64,000 nucleotides of DNA from Lepus europaeus (GCF_033115175.1 NC_084836.1:79574253-79638252); one strand, 5' to 3'. Positions 24,735-44,950 are shown, counted from the stretch's first letter. Numbers and translations are program-made. Notes: a model not told the origin generated them from the letters alone.

Positions 24735-24920
24735 AATGTTTGTGGATTTCTTCTAATGAAACCTCAGCAATGAATGAAGATCTCACAGTTACTTTGAACT
24801 CTGAAACAGATACCTAGAGGACACAAAGCATTTCCTTTTGATGCTCACAAGGTCTCTGTTCTCCACTTTCTGGGTCTGTTCACCTGACACAATACATGGT
24901 GACATAAAACTGACCTAAGT

Positions 24921-25174
24921 GGGCCGGCGCTGTGGCGTAGTGATAAAGCCACTACCTGCAGCGCCAGCATCCCACATGGACGCTGGTTCAAGACTTAGCT
25001 GCTCCACTTCTGATCCAGCTCTCTGCTATGGCCTAGGAATGCAGTAGAAGATGGCCCAAGTCCTTGGGCCCCTGCACTTGCGTGGGAGACCTGGAAGAAG
25101 CTCCTGGTTCCTGGCTTCAGATCAGCACAGCTCTGGCGTTGTGGCCATCTGGGGAGTGAACCGGTGGATGGAAG

Positions 25175-25216
<42 letters not shown>

Positions 25217-25266
25217 CCTTCCCTCTCTGTGTAACTTTCAAGTAAATAAATAAATCTTTAAAAAAA
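24921..25266 (+). mobile_element. Type A SINE
   Basis: Head GGGCCGGCGCTGTGGCGTAG, tail shortened (GTGTAACTTTCAAGTAAATAAA). Confidence 0.9.
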
Positions 25267-25494
25267 TATCAGGGCAGTCAACATTTCCCCTTCTGTGAGA
25301 CTCTATCCAACTCTGATTGGTAGGTGATGTTGAATGCAGTAAATGCAGAGACTCATGTTAGCAGCTCAGTGGGTTCTGGATCTTTCCCATACCTGATAGG
25401 CAGCTAATAGGGTCTTTAGGGTTGTGACATGACTGAGTTCACCCTAAAATACTGATGTACAAAGCGAACAACCAAATAACAACACCAGTAAGGA

Positions 25495-25712
25495 CTGACT
25501 ACATCCCAAAGCAAGCCCTTGCTCTTTATATAGACAACCGAATTGCATCCTCACAACAGCCCAGGAAGGGAGGTATTGTTTCTGATTTCGCATCTAACAG
25601 AAGAGAGTTGGGGAGGCTTTTCCAAGTTAGCCCAGCACAGGTTGTAAGTGGTAGAGCAGACTCACACCCACTCAGCTGTGCCACCTCTGGACCATCACAT
25701 GCCCTATCTCTT
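25495..25712 (+). mobile_element. MIR remnant
   Basis: CATCCTCACAACAGCCCAGG, GGGAGGTATTG and GGTTGTAAGTGGTAGAGCAGACTCACACCCA follow the MIR core and 3' half. Confidence 0.65.
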
Positions 25713-25879
25713 CCATGCTGTTTCTTCCATCAGGAGATTTTTCTGCATCAGGCAGTCTCACTTTAAACAAGAGGCCTTCAGAAAGTTCACAAAAAATGTT
25801 TCAGTCTTATCCATATTTCCGTGAATGTGTTGAAGTCCTCTCAAATACGGAAGAGCTCAGAATGGTAAGGGGGGTTCCT

Positions 25880-26148
25880 TTTGGGCACTGGTTTGTGTCC
25901 CGGCTGCTCTACTTGCAATCCAGCTCTCTGCTATGGCCTGGGAAAGCAGTAGAAGATGGCCCACGTGCTTGGGCCCCTGCACCCACATGGGAGACCCAAA
26001 AGAAGCTCCTGGCTCCTGGCTTCGGATCAGCCTAGCTCCAGCCATTGCAGCCATCTGGGGAGTAAACCAGCAGATTGAAGACCTCCCTCTCTGCCTCTCC
26101 CTCTCTGTAACTCTACTTCTTAAATAAATAAATAAAATATTTTTAAAA
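25880..26148 (+). mobile_element. Type A SINE, 5' truncated
   Basis: Starts inside the tRNA-like part (GGGCACTGGTTTGTGTCC); tail TTAAATAAATAAATAAAAT. Confidence 0.85.
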
Positions 26149-27140
26149 AGAAAAAGAGGGGCTCCTTTTCATCTAGGAAAGAAATTCTCTTTTCCCCACC
26201 TGTAATGGACTATCTGGATTTTTATCCTAAAACAGAGTGGTGAGAAGACAGTTCATTTTCCTTGCTGCTGGCTACTTCTATCATGCACTGACTCTTACAG
26301 AGAAATGCTGAATTGTAACTTTAAATAATTAAAGGCTGTCAAAAAAGCACTAAAAGTGGACAAGTTGCTGAAAATGATAAATTCATCAAAGATATCCAAA
26401 TTTTGCAAATATACATGAAATTGATTTCACCCTGTAAAAATACTAGTGTGAGCTAGGTGACTTTTAAAACTCTTATTTACTTGCTCTGTAGTCTAAATTG
26501 AATAGAGTCGAAGTTAGAAGTGAAATTTATTTTAGTTTCTAGGCTAACTGACTTGCTATTTCTCACACGGATTAGCCAAAGTGGTCCTTTTTTCCCTACT
26601 TGCACAGCGTCTGGTTGTCAATGATAATAACAATAGCAGCAGCCCTCGGTAAACAGATATTCACAACTGAAATATGGCCACGCCCACCTCCACAGAATGA
26701 TAACTCCTCCTGTATCCGCTGTTACCTTTGTTTTGTATCTCCATGGAACACTATGTGCTCCCCCTGGTGGCCAGAGCGACACCTTTCGCTCTCCAGATCA
26801 AGCGAATGCCACCGGACTTACTTGACAACAAACCATTCACTTCACAAGTTTCAGATTCCAACGCAACTTTTTAAAAACTCGATTTCCTTAAGCTCATTAA
26901 AATATCTTGCTTAGTTTGTATCCAAGAGATTTGTTGTGAAAGCAAAACCACCTAGTTAAAAATATTTTATTGTTCGCTGTTTGGGGCAAAATAAGATCTT
27001 TGAAAGCTAAAGTTGCATCCACCACCAAAGGAGGGAACCCCCAAAAGTTAAAATTGCTTGGTTAATCTAAGATTGGAAGTAATTTACCAAGTCAGTATCT
27101 CTCATCAGAGAGAAAAGAAACAAAAAAAGTTACAGGGTAG
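26149..27140. other. Unique sequence with CTCF-like motif
   Basis: No repeats in about 1 kb. 26590-26830 has many factor-like motifs (GTAAACAG, CCACGCCCACC, CCTTTGTTTTG and the CTCF-like site) and may be a regulatory element. Confidence 0.4.
26756..26770 (-). promoter_or_regulatory. CTCF-like motif
   Basis: On the minus strand TGGCCACCAGGGGG is an exact match to the strongest part of the CTCF core; the following AGCA departs from the usual CGCT. It lies in 1 kb of unique sequence, 6 kb past the 3' end of PAX1, beside FOX-like GTAAACAG and GC-box-like motifs. Confidence 0.45.
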
Positions 27141-27530
27141 GGGGCAGGCATTGGGTTTTAGAGGTTAAGATACTGGTTACGATGCTGCCTGGGAGTAAGA
27201 CCCCTGGTTCTCTTCTCTGTTTCTGGCTCCAGCTAATACAGATATGGGGAAGCAGGGGTAATGGTTCACATAATTGCCTTCTGGGACAAGCTTCTGCAAC
27301 ACCAGCATCCCATATGGACACCGGTTCAAGTCCTGCTGCTCCACTTCCAATATGGCTCCCCATTAACATGCCTAGGAAAGCAGCAGAAGACAGCCAAGTG
27401 TCTGCACCTGGCCTTGCACCCACGTGGGAGACTCAGATGGAAATCTTGGCTCCTGGCTTTGGCTTGGCCCAGCCCCAGCTGTGACAGCCATTTTGTGAGT
27501 GAATCAGTTGGGAAAAAAAAAAAAAAAAAG
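27141..27530 (+). mobile_element. Two adjoining SINE remnants
   Basis: 27141-27255 is the head and body start of an older SINE; 27266-27530 is a type A copy ending in A17 without the CT tail. Confidence 0.7.
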
Positions 27531-27557
27531 CTCATAAAACAATAAAACATAATTTTA

Positions 27558-27918
27558 GAGGCTGGCGATGGCGATGTGGCGTAGCAGGTAAAGCCACCAT
27601 TTGTGGTGTCAGCATCCCATATGGGCACCAGTTCATGTCCTGGCTGCTCTACTTCTGGTCCAGTTCCCTACTAATGGCCTGGGGAAGGCAGTGGAGTGTG
27701 ACCAAAGTGCTTTGGGCCCTGCTGTCCTCTTGGGAGACCTGGAGGGAGCTCCTGGCTCCTGGCTTCAGCCTGGCGCCAGCCCTGGCTATTATAGCCATCT
27801 GGGGAGTGAACCAGTGAATGGAGGAACTCTCTCTCTCTCTCTCTCTCTCTGTCTCACACACACACACACACACACACACACTGACTTTCAAATAAGTAAA
27901 TAAATCTTTATAAAAAAC
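27558..27918 (+). mobile_element. Type A SINE
   Basis: Head GGCTGGCGATGGCGATGTGG; (CT)n followed by (CA)n at 27856-27881. Confidence 0.9.
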
Positions 27919-28333
27919 AGAATTTTAAAAGTTGCCTAATAGGACTGTAATTTAATAGCTGAATAAACACTGGATGGACGTATTTATTCTTAAGAAGAAA
28001 AAAGAAGTGGAGGCAACCCAGGTGGTTACATTGTAATGCAGTTGAAATTCCATCAGTGGTGTAAACTGTCATTGGGATTCTGCGTTTAGCTTTGGCCAGC
28101 CCAGAAACAGATGTGCTGCAACGGGAATCCATGGCTGCGTCTCCCAGAGAAGAGCCCTTGTGAGGGAAGCCAGCGGTTCACTGGTCTCCACTCCAAAGCA
28201 GGGACCAGACCAAATTGAGGGTAATTGTTCCAAGTGTTTAGAATTCCCACATTGGATTGGGGCTAAATGTGTGGTTCTCATTTTATGGCCTTGGAAAAGA
28301 AGACAGTGAGATTCCTCCTTGTTCTGCACCCAA

Positions 28334-28366
<33 letters not shown>

Positions 28367-29569
28367 GGAGACAGATCCAAAAACAGAAACCAATATTTAT
28401 ATATATTTATATAATATATATTTAAGTTTAGATACAAAGGTTTGGCCAGAAATATTTCAGCCACAGGACATTTCTTCGGTGAGTGGGGCCACAGTTCATA
28501 TGGCACGGTCAAGGTGAAGACGAAAAACCATTTTGTGCTTAATAATTCCTACCCAGTAAAAGAAAGGAATCGAATGTTTCTCATTACATAGCCTGTCCGG
28601 ATGCATAATCCTTTCCACAGAGCTCATCGGGCACATTCTGGCACGATTCTAAATTCATATCAACCAGCATAGCGTGCAGCAGGTAGGATTTCTTTTGAAA
28701 AGAAACCCAGGCTGATGTAATTCTAGCGAGGGAAGCTGATGCCAGGAAATCGACAGTGAGCCTTAACCTGGACCGCGGTTCGATGAAATAAATCCCATCC
28801 TCTTTACGGAGTCAAGACAGCAAGGCAGTGGGGGAAAAGCAGTCGCCAGCAAGTGGGGTTCAGCATCGGAGGTTAACGCCACACTGATTTAGGGGAATTG
28901 GGGGAGTGTGAAAAAGAGCGTGGGTGCCGAGGTTGGCTGTTTGAACTGTATGGGTCAAAAATGCTTCTTCAAACAAGTTCCTTCTCCCACCCCTTTGCCT
29001 TTGTCTCTTCCCTGGCCCAGAGATACCAGCTCCCTCTGAAAGATAAGGAAAGAGCATTCCCCCCAGCCCTTGGGTATCTCCATGGAAGAAGAAGCTCTGT
29101 GTCCCACCCTCTTGGGCCTCTTTGCCTTTCAGTTTGCTTTCCTGCTTGCTTGCCAAGAAGGAGCCACCTTTCTCAGGGAAGTGACTGTGGCCTGTTCTAA
29201 GAACTTCTCCCACAAGGAACGCCACAAAATCCCGTCTTTATTCATGGACGGCACGAAGCCGGCCTTCTAGACAAAACCCTGTTTTTAATCAGTCCTTGTT
29301 GATACGCATCCGTTGAAAAGAATAAAGTGAATGCAGAGGAGCTGAGGTTGCTGAACGTCGAGAGCAGCCTCCGGACCACATGGCTGTGTGCACAGAGTAA
29401 CTTTGCGCGTGTGCTTCTGCAAAGCCCATACAAACAGGCGTTCCGCTCTATGCTTGTGTGTTTTTTTTTTTTTCCTGGAAAGATTCCTAAGAGTTCAGTG
29501 GCATTCACCTTGAAGGACTGGGCTGAGGGTGGGAAGAAACTTTCATTTTTAAGGTTTCTGGGCTGTTTT

Positions 29570-29613
<44 letters not shown>

Positions 29614-29821
29614 TAATGCACATCTTTACTTTGAAAAACATCAAAGGGATCTCAGCATGCTAAGATGTTCACCTTTGTCCAATTTTCTGTTGAGTGATTC
29701 GCTCTATATTTTTACATTTTATTCTCAGATTATAAACTAAGAGACCAGTGCTAAGAGCAAAGATAAGCAGCCACTGGGAGTGATTCTCAAAGTATTCCAT
29801 ACAACAGGTACTGTGTAACTT
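27919..29821. other. Unique sequence, candidate conserved elements
   Basis: 1.9 kb without SINEs. 28560-28810 keeps unusually many CpGs for its base composition. A22 at 28331-28352 and T41 at 29571-29611 are the only simple repeats. Confidence 0.4.
29571..29611. repeat. Poly-T tract (41 T)
   Basis: Uninterrupted T run not attached to a recognisable SINE body. Confidence 0.9.
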
Positions 29822-30090
29822 TTTAAAAATTTTTTGATTAATTATTTGTTTGAGAGGCAGAGACAAACAGCTCTGGCTCCCATACTCTGTTTCACTCCCC
29901 AAATGGCTACAAAGGCCCATCCAGGAGCCAGAACTCGATCCACATCTCTCACATGGGTGGCAGGAGCCCAGTCACTGGAGCCATCACTGCTGCCTCCCCG
30001 GGGTCTGCATTGTTGGGAAGCTGGAAGGAGACAGAGCAGGTATTTGAATTCAGGTACTCGGATGTAATCCACAGCCATCTGAAACGCTAA
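29822..30090 (-). mobile_element. Older SINE
   Basis: CCCCAAATGGCTACAAAGGCCC and CACATGGGTGGCAGGAGCCCAG identify a minus copy of the older subfamily. Confidence 0.7.
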
Positions 30091-30711
30091 ATGAGGCCAC
30101 TCCCACTATTGTGATGTTATGGTGAGTCTTCAGTACTTTCACAGATCCATACCACATGGAGAATAAAAACGAAATATTCCAACAAGATCTTTTGGAAAAT
30201 ATTTAAATTCTGGGTCCCCCATAATCTTAGACGTGACTCCCCTAACCTCTGCTAATGCCTAGAGCAAAATCACTCTGAAGAGGTGAAGTCACACCAGCAC
30301 CAGTCTCACAACAGGCAAGATCATGCGGGGTGTGCATTTCACAGACAGGAACACAGAGCAGTTACCTCCCTCTGTCACACTCAGAGGAGCCAAGTTCACA
30401 GCGGTCCCTCTGCCTCCCACAGGAAAAGCCAAAATCTGTGGCTAAGGGACACCTGACCTCCATGAATGCTCATCTCAGGGCCATGGAACTCTGCAGGTCC
30501 CACCTCCGGCCACAGGACAGGGAGAACAGCAGGGGACAGAGCTGACAAATGCAGGTGGTGTTTAAGACAGAAGCCCGTGGCAGCCCTCCATCCACTGCAT
30601 CCCCCAAGTCTTCAACCCACTAACCCTGATGAGCCTTGACACAGAACCAGGAGGAGAATTGCGGGGGGGCGGGGGTTACGATTTGGAGGCAGTGCGTGCT
30701 GCATAGACGCT
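30091..30711. other. Intergenic unique sequence
   Basis: Nothing recognised apart from a G-rich run at 30663-30675. Confidence 0.4.
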
Positions 30712-31049
30712 TCCTTTTTTTTTTTTTTTTTTTTTTTTTTGACAGTGGACAGTGAGAGAGAGAGACAGAGAGAAAGGTCTTCCTTTCCCGTTGGTTCACC
30801 CTCCAATGGCCGCCACGGCAGGCGCACCGCGCTGATCCGATGGCAGGAGCCAGGTGCTTCTCCTGGTCTCCCATGGGGTGCAGGGCCCAAGGACCTGGGC
30901 CATCCTCCACTGCCTTCCCAGGCCACAGCAGAGAGCTGGCCTGGAAGAGGGGCAACCAGGACAGAATCTGGCACCCCGACCGGGACTAGAACCCAGTGTG
31001 CCAGCACCGCAGGTGGAGGATTAGCTTTTGGAGCCGTGACCCCGGCCTC
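30712..31049 (-). mobile_element. Type B SINE
   Basis: Full minus copy from T23 to GGAGCCGTGACCCCGGCC. It is the last clear transposon before PAX1. Confidence 0.9.
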
Positions 31050-32119
31050 CTCTTGTTTCTTCAGAAACCAGCAGGATGCTTTCCTCGGGACTTAAGCAAA
31101 GCCAGTTCCTCTCCCGGCAGCAAAGGAAGCTGCATGACTGTGATTGCAGGAGCCTTGTTCGCACCTTTCTTCTGTCGCTATGATCAGCTTCTCTGCGGGG
31201 TACACTGAGATAAGATAAACAAGCTTCCATACTCCTGTAATTCAGAACTTGACACAGAGTCGAGAGAAAATAAATCAAGTCAGTAGCCCTCAACATTCCC
31301 ATCTATGAAATGGAGACTTTGAAAGACAAGGCATGTTGAAAACCTGAGAAGAAAGATCTCTATATAAAAAAAAGCAAGTAATAGCATGATATTCTTAGAT
31401 TTGTATCTGCCAACTATACTGAATCTGTTAAAAATGAATCAAAATTTCAAAAAATAAATTAAAATTTTTTAAAAGCAGAAAAAAGCAAGTCCTCTTGTAA
31501 GATTGCTGTCTTCAACAGGTGCTGCTGCAAAGTGACGCAATGAAAACCATTGCCAACGGATTCCCTTCCTGGGTCCAGAGCAGACAGCACCAAGCAGGCA
31601 GCTCTCTCCCAACAAGCCAAAGCTTCCACTCAAAAACCTCTTCCACTAGTTTCAGAAAGCCAAATACAGGAAGGAAAACACACACACACACACACAAAAA
31701 CAATTGTCCAGAAATGCCTTTGTGGTTTAAAAAAGAAAGAAAACCTACATGTGTGGTAAACTGCAATCATTTTTCTTTAGCATTTAGGATGGAAATATTC
31801 TGAAAAAGATCTCTACTGGTCACTCCCTGCCTCTTCACCACTTTATTCCTTGAAGAACTGATTTCACTTTAGAATGCTGTCTGCACATGGTCTCCCTTAC
31901 TCGGTTTCCCAGGGACCTGGCAGTTCCCAGACAACCACGTCCATCTTTTTGGGGACGGAAGGTGCACCGCCCCCCACCACCATGCACACACCTCTCCCAA
32001 TTCACTTTCTCTTGCCCTCCTGGGCTGCAAGTGCTCCTGAATGAACCAGTTTCTCTGCTGGTAGTCATCCAGCGAAGGCGGGGCACCAGGACATCCACCA
32101 CACTCTGAATTCAGACACA
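31050..32119. other. PAX1 3' flank, unique sequence
   Basis: No gene or clear transposon. It contains a short (CA)n at 31678-31696 and a second minus-strand AATAAA (31842-31847). This is the left edge of the transposon-poor zone. Confidence 0.5.
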
Positions 32120-33021
32120 GACCAAGTACGTTTCACTTTCCTTTATTCAAAGGAAACTTCACAGGTGATGTCAGACTCACCAATGAAACCTTTATGACTA
32201 CAAAATTGCATGCCAGCCAGGGCCCCACCACCAGTGCACCTGAACTTGGAAGCAGTTAACAGTGTCTGGCTCTAGGAGAGACACTTGCTGGGTTTTTCTG
32301 ATCCCCACCCCTTGCAAACCAGCAGCCCGAATGTACCCTTTGCATCAGAAACAGTTTGGGGCTTAAATTAACAAATGTGCTGACCCCTGAACTCCAAACA
32401 CAGTGCTGTGCCTCTGGTTCCCTCTGGGACACACAGTTTTCTATCTACAGAAAACAGCCCCAGTGTCTGCCTCATGCTACCCCAGTCTGCTTTGGGGGGT
32501 GACGTTATCTTGGAAACAAAAAGAAGCCTGGCCACAGAGGCTCTGAGAAAGCACACATTTACAGACAATGGGCTTTGGTGGGAAGGGATGGGATCAGTTC
32601 ATGGAGGTTTTGTTCAGGTTTGTTATTACAAAAATATATAATAAAGGCTTGGCTTCTCTGTTCATTTCCTGGGTCGCAGCCTCAGCTCCCATTAGGGCTG
32701 GGAGGGTCAGACTCGCAGGGGAGAGATAAGGGGCTGGCGGGGAGACAGGACAGGGGAGCTGCACAAATACAGAAAGGAAATAGAGCCCAGGACCAAAAAA
32801 ATGGCAGGAAAGGCGAGAGAGGAACAGCTACGGGGTGGGGAATCAGCCGAGAGAAACGGGGGAAGATGGAGAGAGCAGAAGGACAGGGAACAGGAAAGGA
32901 TGGAGAACATGATGGAGGGAGGGAGATGGACAGGCGATGGACCAAACAGGAATTTGAGGCCGGCAGGACGAGAGAGGCCACGTTGGAGCAAGGATCGCGA
33001 TGAGGGTGCAACAGTCCAAGG
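32120..33021 (-). other. Probable PAX1 3' UTR
   Basis: Sequence between the long-frame stop and the candidate poly-A site. The part near the stops is GC- and purine-rich; 32100-32650 is more balanced. No repeats are recognised. Assignment as UTR rests only on the poly-A signal position. Confidence 0.45.
32142..32147 (-). terminator. Candidate PAX1 polyadenylation signal
   Basis: AATAAA on the minus strand (TTTATT on plus), the first canonical signal after the stop codons. A GT-rich stretch (GGTCTGTGTCTG on minus) follows about 20 bases downstream, as expected. It would give a 3' UTR of about 1.1 kb from the short-frame stop. Another AATAAA at 31842-31847 is an alternative. Confidence 0.55.
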
Positions 33022-33262
33022 TCAATGTTCCGAGAAGCCTAAATCCCCGGCAGATGTGGGGAGCGTGGCCAGTTGGGCCAGAGGCAGGCAAGACCCAAGG
33101 GCAGCCGGGGCGCTCCCCCGCGGGCACCGACTTCCTACCCGCGGCGTCGTCCTCCGGTCCTGCACGCGCAACTCGCCGCGGCTGCCGGGCCGATGTGCGC
33201 GCCCCGGGCCGACGGCAGCTCCGCCGCTCCCTCGGGGCTCGGGCTTCGGCCAACGCCGGCCC

Positions 33263-41218
<7,956 letters not shown>

Positions 41219-41345
41219 CCGATTGGGAGAAATTCGTCTGACCGGGAAGCGGCGGCTTGCGGGAATCAATTTGACGTGTCCTCCACGTCAATCTCGGCAG
41301 TCACGCCGGGGACGCGCGAGTTGGCAGCTCATTGGTTCCCGTCAC
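41219..41345 (-). promoter_or_regulatory. PAX1 proximal promoter / 5' UTR region
   Basis: The 125 bases upstream of the start codon contain a minus-strand CCAAT box (ATTGG at 41331-41335 on plus), a second CCAAT close to the ATG (41222-41226), and a perfect 8-bp inverted repeat of CRE-type half-sites at 41271-41291. I see no TATA box. It lies inside a CpG-rich stretch, so a dispersed CpG-island promoter is likely. The transcription start cannot be placed from sequence alone. Confidence 0.55.
41271..41291. promoter_or_regulatory. Inverted CRE-like half-sites
   Basis: TTGACGTG (41271-41278) and its exact reverse complement CACGTCAA (41284-41291) flank a 5-base spacer TCCTC. TGACG is the core half-site of CREB/ATF factors and CACGT is an E-box-type core. 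Position about 55-75 bases upstream of the PAX1 ATG fits a promoter element; factor identity is inferred. Confidence 0.5.
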
Positions 41346-41435
41346 TGCGCCCCGGCGCCCCCCTCCCCGCCCTGAAATTCTACCCTCGGCTCCTGCCCTC
41401 CCCCTCGGCCCTCCCCCACCCCGCCGGAACCCACC

Positions 41436-41460
41436 CCCTACACACACACACACACACACA
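41436..41460. repeat. (CA)n microsatellite upstream of PAX1
   Basis: About ten CA dinucleotides some 220 bases upstream of the PAX1 start codon. Confidence 0.85.
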
Positions 41461-41639
41461 GGGCCCAACCCCAGCTGGGCCTGGGACCTTGCGCTGGCGC
41501 GGAGTTGCAAGCAGTGCCGTCCCTCTCCTGGTTTCGGGAATGACTGGGAAGTCACTTTAAATCGTTTTGGTTTCAGTGTTGCGACCACCTCCCTCGCCCT
41601 TACAAAAAAAAGACAGCGGAGGGTAAGGGCAAGGTGATT

Positions 41640-44600
41640 TAGGGGGTGGTGGTCTCAACCACCCGGCTCCGTGCGCACAGCAAGGTGAGTGTGCGGCCCA
41701 GGGGCAGGGCGCCTGGAGAGGACCGCGCGGGCGCTTTGCCACGGAGCCAGCCCCGCGCATCCCATTTCTGACCAACTCTGCAGTTCTGCTCTCAGGAAAT
41801 CCTCATCCCATAGGTGATCACCCACGCCCTGGAAACCATGGGGGTGATTTGCTGACGCGAGAAAGGGGACCGTTCCAGGTTGTGACCCCCGCGGCCAGGC
41901 CCACCCACCAGAACTCGTTCTTCTCCAAGAATGACGCGGGGGAGGGGGAAGGGGCGCCCGACCCGCGGTCCCAGGAGCACAGACCCGGCGGCCTCGGGTC
42001 GCAGATGGCAGGAGGCCACCGGCTTAGCTTCCGCTCTAGGCCCGAAGCGCAGCTCGGTTCTCCCAGACCGCACAGCCCCGCACCCTTCCACCCCAGGAAG
42101 GCGCGGGGTGGGGGTGGGGGTGGCTTCACCTGACGCCTCCTGGAGCTCTGTTAAAGCACCGGGCGGTCCTTCTCCTGCCTTCAAGCGGGCGTTTGCGAGG
42201 ACCTGAATTCTTTGGCCCTGGCATTGAACGCCAACTCGTTTTCCGCTCTGCATCAACCCACAGTCCTAGACTTCCCCAGCTTGTATCGCTAACCTTGACA
42301 ATACCGGTGGGAGCCACGCGGTGGGGGCCGGGAGAGAGCAGGTGGAGGGGAAAAGCTCAGGGTTTTGCCCCTGAACTGACACCAGGAAGCCGAGATCCGG
42401 GGATTCTGAGCGTGATCCAGAAAGCGCCAAGGGCTGGAGCAGGAACGGGTTGGCCTAAAAGGGAGCCCGCGATCGCTCAGCGTCCCCAGGACTCCCGAGC
42501 GCTCAAGGAGCTCCTCAGCAGGTAAGACACCCGCGCCCCTCCCTCACCTGCCAACCCTCCACCCCCACCCCGCCGGGGGTCGCCATCTGTAGAGCTGGCC
42601 CAGGAGCTGCGCACCGCGCTGACGCAGTAATGCTGTCCCGGGCGCACACGGCCCCGCAGCAACTCGGCCTGGGAAGCCACCAGGGGCTCTCTGACCCCTT
42701 TCCCTCCGCTGTGAAGCTGTAGAGCATCCTTGGCTCCTAGACAACTAAGGCCTGGGCTTTCCCGAGGGAAGGCAGTGACCGGGACAGGGATGGGGCCGAG
42801 GCCACGTGCGGGAATTAACCTCGGGAAAAGAAAACCCAGGCTCAAAAGAAGTGAAAGCTCCTCCTCGCCGAGGCCCGCACCCCCACTCCTCGGGCAGCAC
42901 GGAGAAGGCAGTGCCGTGTTCCGGAAACCTCGGGGAGGTGGCGGGGGCCGGGAAGAGGTTTGGGGGTCAGCACGCCCGAGAGAGGAAACAGGAGGGGGCG
43001 CAGAGGAGTCCACTTGGACCACCAGACCTGTTTCGGGGTAAGGAGCCGGCTAGGAGAACGGTTTGGATTCAGGTGGACAGGCCGGAGGCGGGAGCCCTGC
43101 GTGGGCACGGGGCGGAGGGCTCAGCGCGCGAGAGAGGCCGGGCGCTCCGAGGCTGCGGTGAGCCAAGGCTCGCCGGGTTCGGCTCTCTCTGGGTATCTGA
43201 GAAGCTATCGGCCTCTGGTCTATACGTTCGTTGTCCGTATTTTATGTCGGGCAAGGGACACCAGAAACGTCGATTGCTAGCCCTTGGGGTCTCCGACGTA
43301 TAAGAAATGCAGTATCCACTCCTTAACCGAACGCATCCACCGAAACCCGAGACAGCAGCGGAAGCCACGTCTTCGCCCCTGTAGGTGAGGAGCCCACAGA
43401 CGCGCTCAGAAGAGAGCGAATAACGCGGGAGGTGCGCTCCCAGCTACACCTTAGCTGGCAGAGCTCGGGGCGCTAGCGCAGAGGCGCAGCCCCGCACGGC
43501 ACCAGCGCGCGGTTAGGGGCAGAGAGCGGAGCAATCGCCCCTGGAGGGCTGTGGAGTAGCGGGGCCCGCCAGCCCGCGCCTCACCGCGGCTCCCAGGCGC
43601 AGCAGCCAGCCCAGCTGCTTAGCGCTCGGGACCACACAGCGCTGGCCGCCACGGCACACCAGGGCACAGGGGGAAATCTTACAGTTTGTCGCCCCCTGTC
43701 GACCCAGGGTTGGGCTCCGCGGGTTCCCGCGTGGCGGACCGGCCGGAAGGTGGGATTGCAGGAGACAAGATAGGTTGCTTCCACCTCCCAGGGAAGCGGC
43801 GCGGCTCTCGTTCTGGTCCAGGCGGGGGGGCGACTGCGAGTCAGCGCTGAACACGCACGGGTGAAGCCCCAGGCCAAGGTTATAAACACCGTAGTTTTTG
43901 CGCGCCCTGGACCCAGCGCGCGCGACTAGAGAAGGGCAGCTCCCCAGCGCGCGGGAGCCTCCTGGGCTGTGGGCGTTCGCTGGAACCCGGGCTGGGAGCC
44001 ACAGAGGGGGCGGAGGACTGGTTTGAGGATTCCCGAGCCGCCTCGACGTGGCTCGAGTTTCCCAAGGCAGAGAAAGAAGAGGCAACCCCAGTTCTGAATG
44101 CGTGAGCCAAAGAGAGGCACCAGGGTCGCCCCGGGAGGACAGCGGCCAGGGGCCCTGGGGCCAGGCAGTCCTTGGAGCAACGGTCGCTCTCACTCCAGGG
44201 TTTCTGCAACGCTTTCATTTTTGGTAGGAACCTTCCCGGAAGGTGGAGGCCAGAGCCCGGGGCCTACGAGTTTCCAAATCAGGAGGAAACTAAAGGAGCA
44301 CAGGAAATCCGACACAGGATCAGCAGGTGCGCCTTCGGGTTCAGCCGGGAGGAAGCCGACCGCAGCCGGCGTTCGTGGAGAGCCCGAGCCCAACCCGGGG
44401 CCTGCGGGCGCAGGCTGCTACCTCCAGCCTCCCTTTGCGCACGGGGCAGGGATCGCGACCTTCGGGACTCTGGGGGTCCGGCTCCGCGTGGCCTAGCCTG
44501 CGCTTTTGCTGCGTGTTTTCAGAGCGCTGTTTCGTTATGAGTCCTGGGCTTCGAAATCAAACACCCGAGTCTGTTCGTTCCAGCGCAGCGCAGGTTGCGG

Positions 44601-44950
44601 GCGTGCGGTACTAGCGAGGTCTCCCGCAGCCCAGCCACAGACACGCGAAGGCGATTCCGCCACACAGCACCTGAAAATAAAGAAAGCGTACTGCAAGCAC
44701 CGAGAAGCCGTCAGGTGTTGGCAGACGAAGGGCTGAGCACCGACCGCGAACCCGCTCGCGGGAAGCGGGACAGTGCGGAAAAGGTGGAAAGTCCGGCTGG
44801 GGCCAGGGAGTGGCAGGGAAGGGGATCGAAAAGGAGGAGAAGGGCGCTCTGGGCTCTGCCGGGAGCGCGAGGCCGGGACGTCCCCTCCTGGGTGCGACAG
44901 GTGGGTAGTGGGCAAGCGGTGCGTTGATCCCAATGCCTGCCTCTCCACAC
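41640..44950. promoter_or_regulatory. GC-rich, CpG-rich region upstream of PAX1
   Basis: About 3.3 kb upstream of the promoter keeps a high CpG content, with islands around 41880-42200, 42500-43200 and 43380-44900. It has no recognised transposon and no coding sequence I can match. Long minus-strand reading frames (for example 43513-44193 and 44535-45200) give Pro/Arg/Ser-rich translations typical of GC-rich noncoding DNA. It may hold regulatory elements, an upstream noncoding exon, or a divergent transcript start. Confidence 0.5.
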
